Positions 8,439 through 16,726 of a stretch of 64,000 nucleotides of DNA are shown here, piece by piece. Source of the DNA: Oscillospiraceae bacterium (lineage in GTDB: Bacteria > Bacillota > Clostridia > Oscillospirales > Ruminococcaceae); assembly GCA_018434245.1 (NCBI GenBank), contig JAHDPQ010000083.1, positions 17,698-81,697 of the forward strand, written 5' to 3'. Positions within the stretch are counted from its first letter, which is position 1. Each line of letters starts with the position of its first letter. The position numbers and the translations under genes were made by a program. The notes under the pieces are model-generated. The model had not been told where the DNA came from, did no database searches, and was given only the letters and a program-made list of their open reading frames with translations.

Positions 8439-8771
8439 GTCGCCTATCTGTAAAAACGTGCTGAAATATGACGAATAGTATAATATTTTGTGCTTGCATC
8501 CGGTCAAATGTGCTGCAAAGACGCTGAAGGAATTTCCAACAGGGCGGCGGTGGATTATGACGAAACACGGGAATCCCACGGATAAGCCGAAAACCCCCAG
8601 CTGGGCAGATTTTAAGCTTGCAGCCCGCTTCAAGTATTGATCGAAGAAGGCGGCCGCTCAGGCTCCGGGACTTGGCCGAGATAGGCGGATGCCATCAGGA
8701 GAAAAGCTGCCATATTCTGTAGAATGATGTAGGAATATAACGAATGGTATAGTTTTTTCCATAAAAGATGC
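8439..8771. other. non-coding gap with two near-identical AT-rich 20-mers
   Basis: No known RNA family is recognised. Positions 8465-8484 and 8734-8753 match at 17 of 20 bases (AATATRACGAATRGTATART) and lie 269 bases apart. Between them is a possible 27-codon frame (8557-8640, MTKHGNPTDKPKTP...) with only a weak GGTGG upstream. I do not call it a gene. Confidence 0.3.
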
Positions 8772-8810
8772 AATAAAAACCGGCCTTCCTTGTCAAAGGG
8801 AGGCCGGTTT
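8772..8810 (-). terminator. terminator of the chemoreceptor gene
   Basis: AAACCGGCC and GGCCGGTTT form a strong stem, with TTTATT following on the minus strand. Confidence 0.85.
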
Positions 8811-8830
8811 GGCGTAGTAGGGAAGGGAGA

Positions 8831-10642
8831 TTAATACTGAATGGAGAATCCGGTGGAGTCGTACTTATCGGAGCCACCGAAGCCTGCATCGTAATCGGAA
8901 GAGTAGCGAAAGGAGGTGGAGGGGTTGCTGTCGGTGTAGCTGGAGCCACCGGCATTTTTCAGTTTAAAGCGGCCGACCACGCCTTCCAGCATCCGGGCTT
9001 GGGCGCTGATTTCCTGTGCGGAGGCGGCGCTTTGCTGCGAGGTAGCGGAGTTTTCCTGCACAACGGAAGAAATCTCGGTGATGCCTTGAGTGATTTCTGC
9101 AATGGACCGGCTTTGGATCTGGGAAGCCTGACTGATGGCGGCCATATTGGTGGCGCTGATAGCGGCGATTTCCGCAATGGACTGCAGGCTTTGATTGGTG
9201 GCCTGCACAATTTCGTTACCTTCTTCTACCTTGTTCACGCTGTTTTCGATGAGGGCTGCCGTCTCCTTGGCGGCTTCGGCGCTCTTGCTGGCCAGATTGC
9301 GCACCTCGTTGGCTACAACGGCAAAGCCCTTGCCGTGTTGCCCTGCCCTGGCTGCTTCTACAGCGGCATTGAGGGCCAGAATGTTGGTCTGGAAGGCAAT
9401 GTCATCGATGACTTTGATCACCTTGCTGATGTTCTGGGAGCTTTCGGAGATATGCTCCATGGCCACAGTCATTTGCTCCATGGACTTCATGCCCTCATCC
9501 ATGTGAACTCCGGCACTTTGCATGTCGGCTGCGGCTTGTTCCGCTTGCTTGGTGTTTTGCTGGGACTGCCCCAACACCTCGCTGATGGCGGCGGAAAGCT
9601 GTTCCAGTGTGGCGGCCTGTTCGCTGGAGCCGGTGGCCAGCACCTGCGCTCCCTGAGCGATCTGTTCGGAGCCGGTGGCCACCTGAATGGATGCGGTGGA
9701 AACTTCGCCAAACATGCTATTCATATTTTCCAACATGGTGTTGAGAGCGTTGCCGATGGTGTCCTGGGGGCTGATGGTGGCAACCTCCACCGACAGATCA
9801 CCGGTGGCTACTTGATCCAGAATCTTGGTTTTTTCCACCAGAGCATCGATCATAGTGACAAAGGCCCCTGCCATCACGCCGGTTTCATCCTTGTTGAGAG
9901 CATCCTCCCGGATGGCGTTGATCACCTCGTCGGAAAAGTTGAAGTCCCCCAGTTTTCCCGCCTGCTCCATGACGGAGACGATTCTGTTAATGGGTTTTGC
10001 AACAAATCCGGAGTTGAGAAAGGCCAGAAAGACGCCCAGTATAGCAGCGCCGATGGTTCCGGTCAGCAAGATGAAGAACAGGCGGTTGGCGGTTCTGGTT
10101 CCCGCTATCGATGTGGCGGTTGCAAGGGATTTGGAGTTGCTCACCATGGCAGAAATCTCGTCTATCAGCTGGGTTTCAATCAGGTTTAATTCCTCTAGGT
10201 GCTGATGAACCACTATATCGTTTCGGGCTTCAACAGCCTTTATGTATTCCTCCAGCTCCGGCAGAAACCGGGTCTCATAAGTATTTCGAACAGCGGTAAT
10301 GTAGCTGTCCTCTCCCATAACAGCAGCATAACCTGCTACAGCTTGATCCATAAAGTAGCTCTTGTAAACATCAAGGTTTTCTAAGGCTTTGGCCGCATGA
10401 ACAGGATCATCCGATTCGATATAGAAATCCCGGTAAGCTGTCCGCTCCTGCTGCAGGGTGACCTCTATCTCTTCTCCCCAGTATTGGGCTTCCAGGGGGC
10501 CGTTAAGCAGATGAGTGGTATTGGCGTTCAGTTTTTTAAGGCCATAAATTCCCAGACCTCCCACCATAGCTGTTAGAAAAACCGTAATCATAAACCCTAC
10601 CATTAGTTTGGTTCGAATTTTCATATGTCGGTAGACCTTCAT
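8831..10642 (-). CDS. methyl-accepting chemotaxis protein
   Basis: Transmembrane chemoreceptor that would signal to CheA/CheW. From the ATG at 10642 it has 603 residues. TM1 is at about 14-34, followed by a roughly 150-residue helical extracellular domain of the four-helix-bundle kind. TM2 is at about 188-210, followed by a HAMP region and a long coiled coil. The signalling tip contains [18 protein letters not shown] and [13 protein letters not shown], the hallmark of the family. The C-terminal tail is Ser/Tyr/Gly-rich and carries no CheR-tethering pentapeptide. I start at 10642 because GGAGGAAACAAAA lies just upstream; the earlier ATG (10657) overlaps that site. No che genes are nearby. The ligand is unknown. 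Confidence 0.93.
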   Translation of the reverse strand: MKVYRHMKIRTKLMVGFMITVFLTAMVGGLGIYGLKKLNANTTHLLNGPLEAQYWGEEIEVTLQQERTAYRDFYIESDDPVHAAKALENLDVYKSYFMDQAVAGYAAVMGEDSYITAVRNTYETRFLPELEEYIKAVEARNDIVVHQHLEELNLIETQLIDEISAMVSNSKSLATATSIAGTRTANRLFFILLTGTIGAAILGVFLAFLNSGFVAKPINRIVSVMEQAGKLGDFNFSDEVINAIREDALNKDETGVMAGAFVTMIDALVEKTKILDQVATGDLSVEVATISPQDTIGNALNTMLENMNSMFGEVSTASIQVATGSEQIAQGAQVLATGSSEQAATLEQLSAAISEVLGQSQQNTKQAEQAAADMQSAGVHMDEGMKSMEQMTVAMEHISESSQNISKVIKVIDDIAFQTNILALNAAVEAARAGQHGKGFAVVANEVRNLASKSAEAAKETAALIENSVNKVEEGNEIVQATNQSLQSIAEIAAISATNMAAISQASQIQSRSIAEITQGITEISSVVQENSATSQQSAASAQEISAQARMLEGVVGRFKLKNAGGSSYTDSNPSTSFRYSSDYDAGFGGSDKYDSTGFSIQY

Positions 10643-10686
10643 TTTTGTTTCCTCCATTTACCTTGGTTGTCAAATACACAAAGAAT

Positions 10687-10715
10687 ATTATACTACTATT
10701 TTACTATACATTCAA
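10687..10715 (-). promoter_or_regulatory. promoter of the chemoreceptor gene
   Basis: Minus strand: TTGAAT (10715-10710), 17 bases, TATAAT (10692-10687). It is a sigma-A type; no flagellar sigma-28 motif is seen. Confidence 0.7.
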
Positions 10716-10978
10716 TACATACTCGCTCTTTTTGCACTCTATGTTTGTTGGGAAACGGTAACGGTATCCCGGTATTTTGCAATGTATCCAAAGATACCAC
10801 GGGCCCCTCCTTTTTTTGGTACATTCTATTGCTCCGGCAGAAATCTTGCCCCGCCCCGCGCTGAAATTTCAGCCTGATGCGATGGGATTACCTGCGAAAA
10901 AAGATGAGAGAAACTCCTTGCCTAACCCTGAATTTTTGATAAAACCAAAAAAGGTTCTGAAACTAAATGGAAAATGGA
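10716..10978. other. non-coding spacer between divergent promoters
   Basis: AT-rich DNA with no gene, terminator or recognisable RNA. Confidence 0.4.
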
Positions 10979-11007
10979 TTGCAAATTGCTTTGGAAGGAG
11001 TTATAAT
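10979..11007 (+). promoter_or_regulatory. promoter of glutamate dehydrogenase
   Basis: TTGCAA (10979-10984), 17 bases, TATAAT (11002-11007). The leader is about 125 bases and includes a 23-codon frame (11013-11084, MKSPLENRPPRENEG...) that begins at the predicted transcript 5' end and lacks a ribosome site. Confidence 0.7.
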
Positions 11008-11137
11008 ATTGTGATGAAATCGCCATTGGAAAATAGACCTCCAAGAGAAAATGAAGGATTCTGCTTTGTTGCCTTCGCAGTATAGCTAATTTTCATAATG
11101 GCAGACTAAGAATCAACACAGAGAAAGGATGTAGATT

Positions 11138-12388
11138 ATGTCCGGTTACAATCCCTACGACAACGTATTAGCTACCTTGGAGCGTGCGGCGAACATTCTA
11201 GGATATGAGCCTTCCGATTACGAGATACTCAAACACCCCGAGCGTTCCTTAAAGGTAGCGGTTCCTGTCCGCATGGACGATGGCAGCGTCAAGGTGTTTG
11301 ATGGCTACCGGGTTCAGCACAGCACCGTTCGCGGCCCGGCCAAAGGCGGCCTGCGGTATCATCCCGACGTCAACCTGATGGAAGTGTCGGCTCTGGCCGC
11401 TTGGATGACCTTTAAATGCGCCGTGGTGGGGATTCCCTACGGCGGAGGCAAGGGTGCTTTGGCGGTGGACCCCTCCAAGCTTTCCAAAAACGAGCTGAAA
11501 AACCTCACCCGCAGCTTTACCACCATGATTGCCCCCATCATCGGGCCGGAAACCGATATTCCCGCTCCCGACCTTGGCACCAACGCAGAGGTCATGGGGT
11601 GGATTGTGGATACTTACTCCATGCTCAAGGGCTACCCTAATCCCGGTGTAGTCACCGGAAAGCCCATCGAGCTGGGCGGCTCTCTGGGCCGGGGCGAAGC
11701 CACCGGACGGGGCATCACCATCACGGCCAAGAATGCTCTCAAGGCTTTGGGCCGGGAGATTAAGGGCGCCACAGTGGCCGTACAGGGCATGGGCAACGTG
11801 GGCAGTGTTTCTGCCAAGCTCATCCACGCCGAAGGTGCCAAGGTTGTAGCAGTTTCTGATATTTCCACCGGTATCTACAATGCCGGCGGCCTGAATATCC
11901 CCGAAATTCTCACCTTTGTGGCAGGAGGCAAAAACCTGCTGAAGGATTACAAGGGAGATGTGGAGTTTATTGATAACGCCCAGCTTCTCACTCTGGATGT
12001 GGACCTGCTGGTCCCTGCCGCCATGGAGAACATGATCAATGGGGACAATGCAAGGGACATTCGGGCAAAGCTGATTGTAGAAGGTGCCAACGGACCTACC
12101 ACCGTGGAGGCCGACGCCATTCTGGAGGGGAAGGGCATCCCCGTCATCCCCGATATTCTGGCCAACGCCGGCGGTGTGGTGGTTTCCTACTTTGAGTGGG
12201 TGCAGAACAACCAGAAGTTCTACTGGGATGAAGAAACCGTCAACCAGCGTTTGGAAGCCCTGATGAACGAGGCCTTTCAGAGTGTCTGGGGCATCGCGCA
12301 GGAAAAGAAGGTCACCGTGCGCACCGGTGCCTACCTTATCGCCGTGAAAAAGATTGTCGAGACCCTCCGGATGAAGGGCAGTATCTAA
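11138..12388 (+). CDS. gdhA: glutamate dehydrogenase (Glu/Leu/Phe/Val dehydrogenase family)
   Basis: Catalyses reversible oxidative deamination of glutamate to 2-oxoglutarate. It has 416 residues, the size of the GudB/RocG-type hexameric enzyme. The N-terminal domain shows KGGLRYHPDV, the active-site PYGGGKGAL and PAPDLGTN. The Rossmann domain has VAVQGMGNVGS, and ANAGGVVVSYFEW lies near the C-terminus. The cofactor is probably NAD, by similarity to this subgroup. The ATG at 11138 follows AAAGGATG. It sits directly before hutI, which suggests amino-acid catabolism as one role. Confidence 0.95.
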   Translation: MSGYNPYDNVLATLERAANILGYEPSDYEILKHPERSLKVAVPVRMDDGSVKVFDGYRVQHSTVRGPAKGGLRYHPDVNLMEVSALAAWMTFKCAVVGIPYGGGKGALAVDPSKLSKNELKNLTRSFTTMIAPIIGPETDIPAPDLGTNAEVMGWIVDTYSMLKGYPNPGVVTGKPIELGGSLGRGEATGRGITITAKNALKALGREIKGATVAVQGMGNVGSVSAKLIHAEGAKVVAVSDISTGIYNAGGLNIPEILTFVAGGKNLLKDYKGDVEFIDNAQLLTLDVDLLVPAAMENMINGDNARDIRAKLIVEGANGPTTVEADAILEGKGIPVIPDILANAGGVVVSYFEWVQNNQKFYWDEETVNQRLEALMNEAFQSVWGIAQEKKVTVRTGAYLIAVKKIVETLRMKGSI

Positions 12389-12423
12389 ATCAATGTCCCC
12401 ACCGTTTAACACCAACGCTTCCA

Positions 12424-12454
12424 GGCTCCCGCAGTTTGCGGGAGCCTTTATTTT
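12424..12454 (+). terminator. terminator of glutamate dehydrogenase
   Basis: GGCTCCCGCA and TGCGGGAGCC form a perfect 10-base-pair stem with loop GTT, followed by TTTATTTT. Confidence 0.9.
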
Positions 12455-12518
12455 CCCCCCCACGCTTGTCCTTGCAAATCCCATAAAAGCCGGGAAGGTT
12501 CTTTGTACGCAATCAACC

Positions 12519-12547
12519 TTGTACCATACTCAGCAAAATGGTATGAT
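12519..12547 (+). promoter_or_regulatory. promoter of hutI
   Basis: TTGTAC (12519-12524), 17 bases, TATGAT (12542-12547). Confidence 0.65.
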
Positions 12548-12611
12548 GGGTTAAACCCATTTGAAAAAGATTCCTATTTGGATGGATGCTTGCATAAGGA
12601 GGGTACATCCC

Positions 12612-13841
12612 GTGGATTTGATTCTGACTAATATTGGTGTTTTGGCCACTCCCTTGGGGAAACAGGCCCAAAAAGGCCCCGCCCAGCAGAATATCTTTCT
12701 GCAGGAGGAGATGGCAGTGGGGATGGAGGGCGAGACCATTGCCTGGGTTGGTCCAGCCAGAAAGGCCCCCAAAGCCAAGGAGGTTCTGGACTGCCGGGGC
12801 GGTCTGGTGACTCCCGGTCTGGTGGATGCCCACACCCATCTGACTTTTGGAGGCTGGCGGCATCACGAAATGGCCCAGAAGCTGGCAGGGATGGACTACT
12901 TGGATATTCTGCGGGCAGGGGGCGGCATCCTCAGCACGGTGGCGGCGACCCGGGCCGCCTCTTTGGAGGAGCTGGTGGAAAAGGGGACACAGCTGCTGGA
13001 AGAGATGCTCTCCTTTGGCACCACCACCTGTGAAGTCAAAAGCGGCTACGGCCTTTCCACTCAGGAGGAGCTCAAGCAGCTGCAGGTGACCCGCAGCCTT
13101 GGAGCTATCCAGCCCATCGAGCTGGTCAGCACCTTTATGGGAGCCCACGCTATTCCCGCCGAATACAAGGAAAACCGAGAGGGCTACCTTGCCCTCCTCT
13201 GTGACGAGATGCTCCCCGCCGTTTGGGAATCGGAACTGGCAGAGTACTGCGACGTCTTTTGCGAGACGGCTGTCTTTTCCATCGAAGAAACCCGCCAGAT
13301 TCTCCAGCGGGCTAGAGAGCTGGGCTTTGACCTCAAAGGGCATATGGATGAGATCGACCCTATTGGCGGGGCCGAACTGGCAGGGGAAATGGGCCTTGTC
13401 TCCGCCGAGCATCTAATTCAGGCCAGCGATTCTGGGATTCAAGCTATGGCCAAGGCGGGGACGGTGGCGGTTTTGCTGCCCTGCACCTCCTTCTATTTGG
13501 ATAAGCCCTATGCCCGGGCCCGGGATATGATCGCAGCGGGAACTGCCGTGGCGGTGGCCACCGACTTTAACCCCGGCTCCAGCCCCAACCTCAACCTTCA
13601 GCTGGCCATGAATCTGGCTTGCCTCAAGTACAAGCTCACCCCCGCCCAAGCCCTTACCGCAGTAACCCTTAACGGGGCGGCGGCCATTGGCCGGGCAGAG
13701 CAGGTGGGCAGCATTGAGGTGGGCAAGCAGGCCGACCTGCTGATCTGGAACGCCCCCGATCTGGACTACATCTTCTACCGCTACGGCTCCAATCTAGTGA
13801 ATACAGTAATCAAGAAGGGAACCGTAGCCCTTACCAGATAG
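12612..13841 (+). CDS. hutI: imidazolonepropionase
   Basis: Hydrolyses 4-imidazolone-5-propanoate to N-formimino-glutamate, the third step of histidine degradation. It is an amidohydrolase-fold enzyme of 409 residues from GTG 12612, which is chosen because AAGGAGGG precedes it and the product then begins VDLILTNIGVL. Metal-binding landmarks are VDAHTHLTFGG, MGAHAIP, KGHMDE and ATDFNPGS. It has its own promoter. hutH and hutU are not in the window; glutamate dehydrogenase is the upstream neighbour, so released glutamate could feed it. Confidence 0.93.
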   Translation: MDLILTNIGVLATPLGKQAQKGPAQQNIFLQEEMAVGMEGETIAWVGPARKAPKAKEVLDCRGGLVTPGLVDAHTHLTFGGWRHHEMAQKLAGMDYLDILRAGGGILSTVAATRAASLEELVEKGTQLLEEMLSFGTTTCEVKSGYGLSTQEELKQLQVTRSLGAIQPIELVSTFMGAHAIPAEYKENREGYLALLCDEMLPAVWESELAEYCDVFCETAVFSIEETRQILQRARELGFDLKGHMDEIDPIGGAELAGEMGLVSAEHLIQASDSGIQAMAKAGTVAVLLPCTSFYLDKPYARARDMIAAGTAVAVATDFNPGSSPNLNLQLAMNLACLKYKLTPAQALTAVTLNGAAAIGRAEQVGSIEVGKQADLLIWNAPDLDYIFYRYGSNLVNTVIKKGTVALTR

Positions 13842-13953
13842 GGGGGCCAAGGGGTGGTTCCAAGGAGCGGTGATGACGGCTGCCCAAAGCTCTAAAGCCG
13901 TTGATCTGCTTTCGGCTTCCAAGCCCCCAACTTGCGAGGAAGGAATGGCCTTT

Positions 13954-14508
13954 ATGAAAACAGCAGTTGTATTTCAGTCCCGTTATGGCTCTACCAAGCG
14001 ATATGCCAAGTGGATCGCAGAGGAATTATCCTGTGATTTATGGGACCGTAAAAAGATAAAGGCAGCGGACTTGCAGCCTTATCATACCATTGTGTATGGG
14101 GGCGGCCTGTATGCCGGCGGTGTCCTTGGCGCCGATTTGCTGGCAAAGCATTTTCAGGAACTCCGGCACAAAAACCTCATTTTATTTACCTGCGGGCTGG
14201 CTGATCCGGCAAACACCAGCAATACGGACAGCATCCGAAAAAGCCTTGGCAAAGTCCTGACACCTCCCATGCAGGATGCCATCCAATTATTCCATTTGCG
14301 TGGGGCCATCGATTATCAAAAGCTGCGGCCTATCCACAAAGCAATGATGGCGGCCCTTCACCACATGATTGCAAAAAAGGATGCCGGCTCCTTGAGCGAC
14401 GAGGATAAAGAAATGCTTGCAACCTATGGCAAAGCGGTGGATTTTATCGATCAGGCAGCCATATTGCCCTTAATTCATTATGTGCGGGGGCTGGAGCGAT
14501 CTGACTGA
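13954..14508 (+). CDS. flavodoxin-domain protein (menaquinone-type protoporphyrinogen oxidase-like)
   Basis: A 184-residue FMN-binding flavodoxin-fold protein. It begins MKTAVVFQSRYGSTKRYAKW, with the phosphate-binding SRYGSTKRYA loop at residues 9-18, and contains VYGGGLYAGG. The domain resembles the flavodoxin_5/HemG group, but heme synthesis genes are absent nearby, so a general redox role is as likely. Start choice: ATG 13954 has AGGAAGGA nine bases upstream. An in-frame ATG at 13873 with AAGGAG would add 27 residues that do not look like part of the domain. Confidence 0.75.
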   Translation: MKTAVVFQSRYGSTKRYAKWIAEELSCDLWDRKKIKAADLQPYHTIVYGGGLYAGGVLGADLLAKHFQELRHKNLILFTCGLADPANTSNTDSIRKSLGKVLTPPMQDAIQLFHLRGAIDYQKLRPIHKAMMAALHHMIAKKDAGSLSDEDKEMLATYGKAVDFIDQAAILPLIHYVRGLERSD

Positions 14509-14538
14509 ATCCCTGATGTGTTGGATGCATATGCAACA

Positions 14539-14586
14539 AAAAGACCCGCCTGTCCGGCCTTTGTGACCGGTTAGGCGGGTCTTTGC
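14539..14586. terminator. bidirectional terminator between flavodoxin and transketolase genes
   Basis: AAGACCCGCCT pairs with AGGCGGGTCTT around an inner CCGG/CCGG arm; short A/T runs flank both sides. It serves the convergent genes on either side. Confidence 0.8.
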
Positions 14587-14602
14587 GTTTATGGTGTTTG
14601 TT

Positions 14603-15550
14603 CTACTTGCGGGAAATGGCCTTTTTGGCAGCTTGTGCAATGTCGGCGGGGGTCAGCTTGTAGTATTCTACCAGAGACGCTGGGTCGCCGGAACGTCCAA
14701 AGGTATCCCGAACGCCGATCCGCTCCATGGGAACGGGGTGGTTTTCCACCAGCAGCTCGGCTACCGCTCCACCCAGACCGCCGATGATGTTATGCTCTTC
14801 GGCGGTGACGATGGCTCCGGTTTCCCGGGCGGCGGCAATCAGAAGCTCCTGATCCAGAGGCTTGATGGTGTGGATGTCGATGACCCGGGCGGAAACACCT
14901 TCCTGCTCCAGGGCATCGGCGGCCTTTAGAGCCTGCGCCACCATATAACCGGTGGCCACAATGGTGACATCCTTGCCGTCCCGCAGGGTGCAGCCCTTGC
15001 CCAGCTCAAATCGGTAGCCGGGAATATCCTGAGTGATCTGATCCACAGCCAGACGTCCGGTGCGCATATAGCAGGGGCCTTCGTAGTCCAGCATGGCCCG
15101 AAGGGCCAAGCGGGTTTCGTTGGCGTCGCAGGGGCTGAGCACTACCATGCCGGGCAGTGCCCGCATCAGGGCGATGTCCTCCAGAGCCTGATGGGTGGGG
15201 CCGTCCTGTCCGACCGTCACACCGGCGTGGGAGCCCACCACCTTGACGTTGAGGCGGGGGAAGACGATGGAGTTGCGAACCTGATCGTACATTCTGCCGG
15301 GGGCAAACATGGCAAAGGAGTGGATCAGGACGATTTTGCCGGTGGTGGCAAGACCGGCGGCTACACCGGCCATGTTGGCTTCGGCGATACCCATATCAAT
15401 GTACCGTTCGGGGTAAGCCTGACCAAAGATGGCGGACATGGTGGAAACTCCCAGATCGGCGTCCATGGCGATGATGCGGGGGTCTGCTCCAAACTCCCGC
15501 AGGGCCTCACCATAAGCCAGACGGGTTGCAATCTTTTTCAGCTCGCTCAT
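14603..15550 (-). CDS. transketolase, C-terminal subunit
   Basis: Second half of a split transketolase, pairing with the product of the gene just upstream. It has 315 residues. The pyrimidine-binding domain shows IDMGIAEANMAGVAAGLA, with the catalytic Glu that activates thiamine diphosphate, then SFAMFAPGRMYDQVRNS and SHAGVTVGQDGPTHQA. The C-terminal transketolase domain begins near residue 195 (VTIVATGYMVAQAL). Its ATG overlaps the stop of the N-subunit gene (ATGA), so the two are translationally coupled. It acts in the non-oxidative pentose phosphate pathway. Confidence 0.93.
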   Translation of the reverse strand: MSELKKIATRLAYGEALREFGADPRIIAMDADLGVSTMSAIFGQAYPERYIDMGIAEANMAGVAAGLATTGKIVLIHSFAMFAPGRMYDQVRNSIVFPRLNVKVVGSHAGVTVGQDGPTHQALEDIALMRALPGMVVLSPCDANETRLALRAMLDYEGPCYMRTGRLAVDQITQDIPGYRFELGKGCTLRDGKDVTIVATGYMVAQALKAADALEQEGVSARVIDIHTIKPLDQELLIAAARETGAIVTAEEHNIIGGLGGAVAELLVENHPVPMERIGVRDTFGRSGDPASLVEYYKLTPADIAQAAKKAISRK

Positions 15551-16404
15551 TGGGCGGCCACCTCCTTTTCCAGCCGGGCGATTTCAGCGTCCAGTTCCCC
15601 AACCGCCTGTTCGTACTGCTCCTTATTGGGGGCGGAGCCGTGCCATTTGTAGTTGTTTTCCATAAAGGAAACACCCTTGCCCTTGACGGTCTTGGCCAGA
15701 ATCAGCGTGGGCTTGCCCTTAATGGTGCGGGCCTTGTGAATGGCCCCCTCGATCTGGTTCATGTCGTTGCCGTCGATGTGGATGACTTCAAAACCAAAGG
15801 CGGCAAACTTCTCATCGATGGGATAAGGGCTCATCACCTTGTCCACACTGCCGGAAATTTGCAGGTTGTTGTTGTCCAGAATGGCCACCAGATTATCCAG
15901 CTTAAAGTGGGCAGCGCTCATAGCGGCTTCCCAGACCTGGCCTTCCTGAATTTCGCCGTCACCCAAAATGGCGTAAACTTTGTAATCCTTTTGGTCCAGC
16001 TTTCCGGCCAGAGCAATGCCCACGGCGGAAGAAAAGCCCTGCCCCAAAGAGCCGGTACTCATGTCTACCCCAGTCACCTTGTTCATTTCGGGGTGACCGG
16101 AAAGGTAGCTCTCTGTCTGGCGGAATCCCTTCAGATCCTCCACAGGGAAGTAGCCCCGCAGAGCAAGGGCAGCGTAAAGGCCCGGCGAGCAGTGGCCCTT
16201 GGACAGCACCACCCTGTCCCGATCAGCTTTTCTCGGCTCCTTGGGGTCGATGTTCAGCTCCTGCCAGTACAGCACCGCGAGAATATCGGCGATAGACAGG
16301 GAGCCACCGGGATGCCCCGAAGCGGCGGCGTATACCTGATCCACGATCAGGCGGCGCATTTTCGCTGCTGCCAGCGAAAGCTCCAGCACCTTTTGTTTTT
16401 CCAT
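15547..16404 (-). CDS. transketolase, N-terminal subunit
   Basis: Diphosphate-binding half of the split transketolase, 285 residues. ASGHPGGSLSIADILAVLYW, LSKGHCSPGLYAALALRGYF, STGSLGQGFS and the thiamine-diphosphate motif GDGEIQEGQVWEA ... NNNLQ are all present. The ATG at 16404 follows AAGGAGAGCAGCA; an earlier in-frame ATG (16485) lies within the leader hairpin and has no ribosome site. The partner follows with a 4-base overlap. Confidence 0.93.
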   Translation of the reverse strand: MEKQKVLELSLAAAKMRRLIVDQVYAAASGHPGGSLSIADILAVLYWQELNIDPKEPRKADRDRVVLSKGHCSPGLYAALALRGYFPVEDLKGFRQTESYLSGHPEMNKVTGVDMSTGSLGQGFSSAVGIALAGKLDQKDYKVYAILGDGEIQEGQVWEAAMSAAHFKLDNLVAILDNNNLQISGSVDKVMSPYPIDEKFAAFGFEVIHIDGNDMNQIEGAIHKARTIKGKPTLILAKTVKGKGVSFMENNYKWHGSAPNKEQYEQAVGELDAEIARLEKEVAAQ

Positions 16405-16438
16405 TGCTGCTCTCCTTCTCCGCGCATGGAGTTTCACC

Positions 16439-16484
16439 TGCCTAATTTCGCGGCCTGCGCGGTTTCCGCGAAAAGCAATAGGCA
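16439..16484 (-). promoter_or_regulatory. 5'-terminal nested hairpin in the transketolase mRNA
   Basis: TGCCTA/TAGGCA (outer, 6 base pairs) encloses TTTCGCGG/CCGCGAAA (inner, 8 base pairs). The stem begins about three bases from the predicted transcription start. It may be an mRNA-stabilising or regulatory structure; no known class is recognised. Confidence 0.5.
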
Positions 16485-16493
16485 CTTAACGTT

Positions 16494-16522
16494 ATTATAC
16501 AGAATCTTGTCCCGCTTATCAA
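16494..16522 (-). promoter_or_regulatory. promoter of the transketolase operon
   Basis: Minus strand: TTGATA (16522-16517), 17 bases, TATAAT (16499-16494). Confidence 0.75.
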
Positions 16523-16655
16523 TCATGAGAGTAGAAGATTTTCCCCCGGAATCGGTGAAGGTTTTCCCCAATCTGCTCATATTTCATGAGAAAACGTCTT
16601 TATGGCAAAGCCTGTGGCTTGTCCTTGGGCAAAAGAGCGGTAAACCGCATGGCGC

Positions 16656-16684
16656 TTGTGTTTCTGCCCGCTATCTGCTATGAT
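16656..16684 (+). promoter_or_regulatory. promoter of the GGDEF-EAL gene
   Basis: TTGTGT (16656-16661), 17 bases, TATGAT (16679-16684). This places transcription start near 16691 and rules out upstream start codons for the next gene. Confidence 0.55.
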
Positions 16685-16726
16685 GGAAGCAGAAAAACAG
16701 ATGGGAGAACCGGGCCTTCCGACGGG

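Noticed and set aside
8500-8640. Possible c-di-GMP or THF riboswitch, given a chemoreceptor and a GGDEF-EAL protein nearby
   Set aside because: No match to conserved core sequences, and no downstream gene in the right orientation.
8999-10189. 396-codon plus-strand frame over the chemoreceptor
   Set aside because: Shadow of the chemoreceptor's conserved coding sequence.
11249-12484. 411-codon minus-strand frame over glutamate dehydrogenase
   Set aside because: Antisense shadow; no ribosome site and no recognisable domain.
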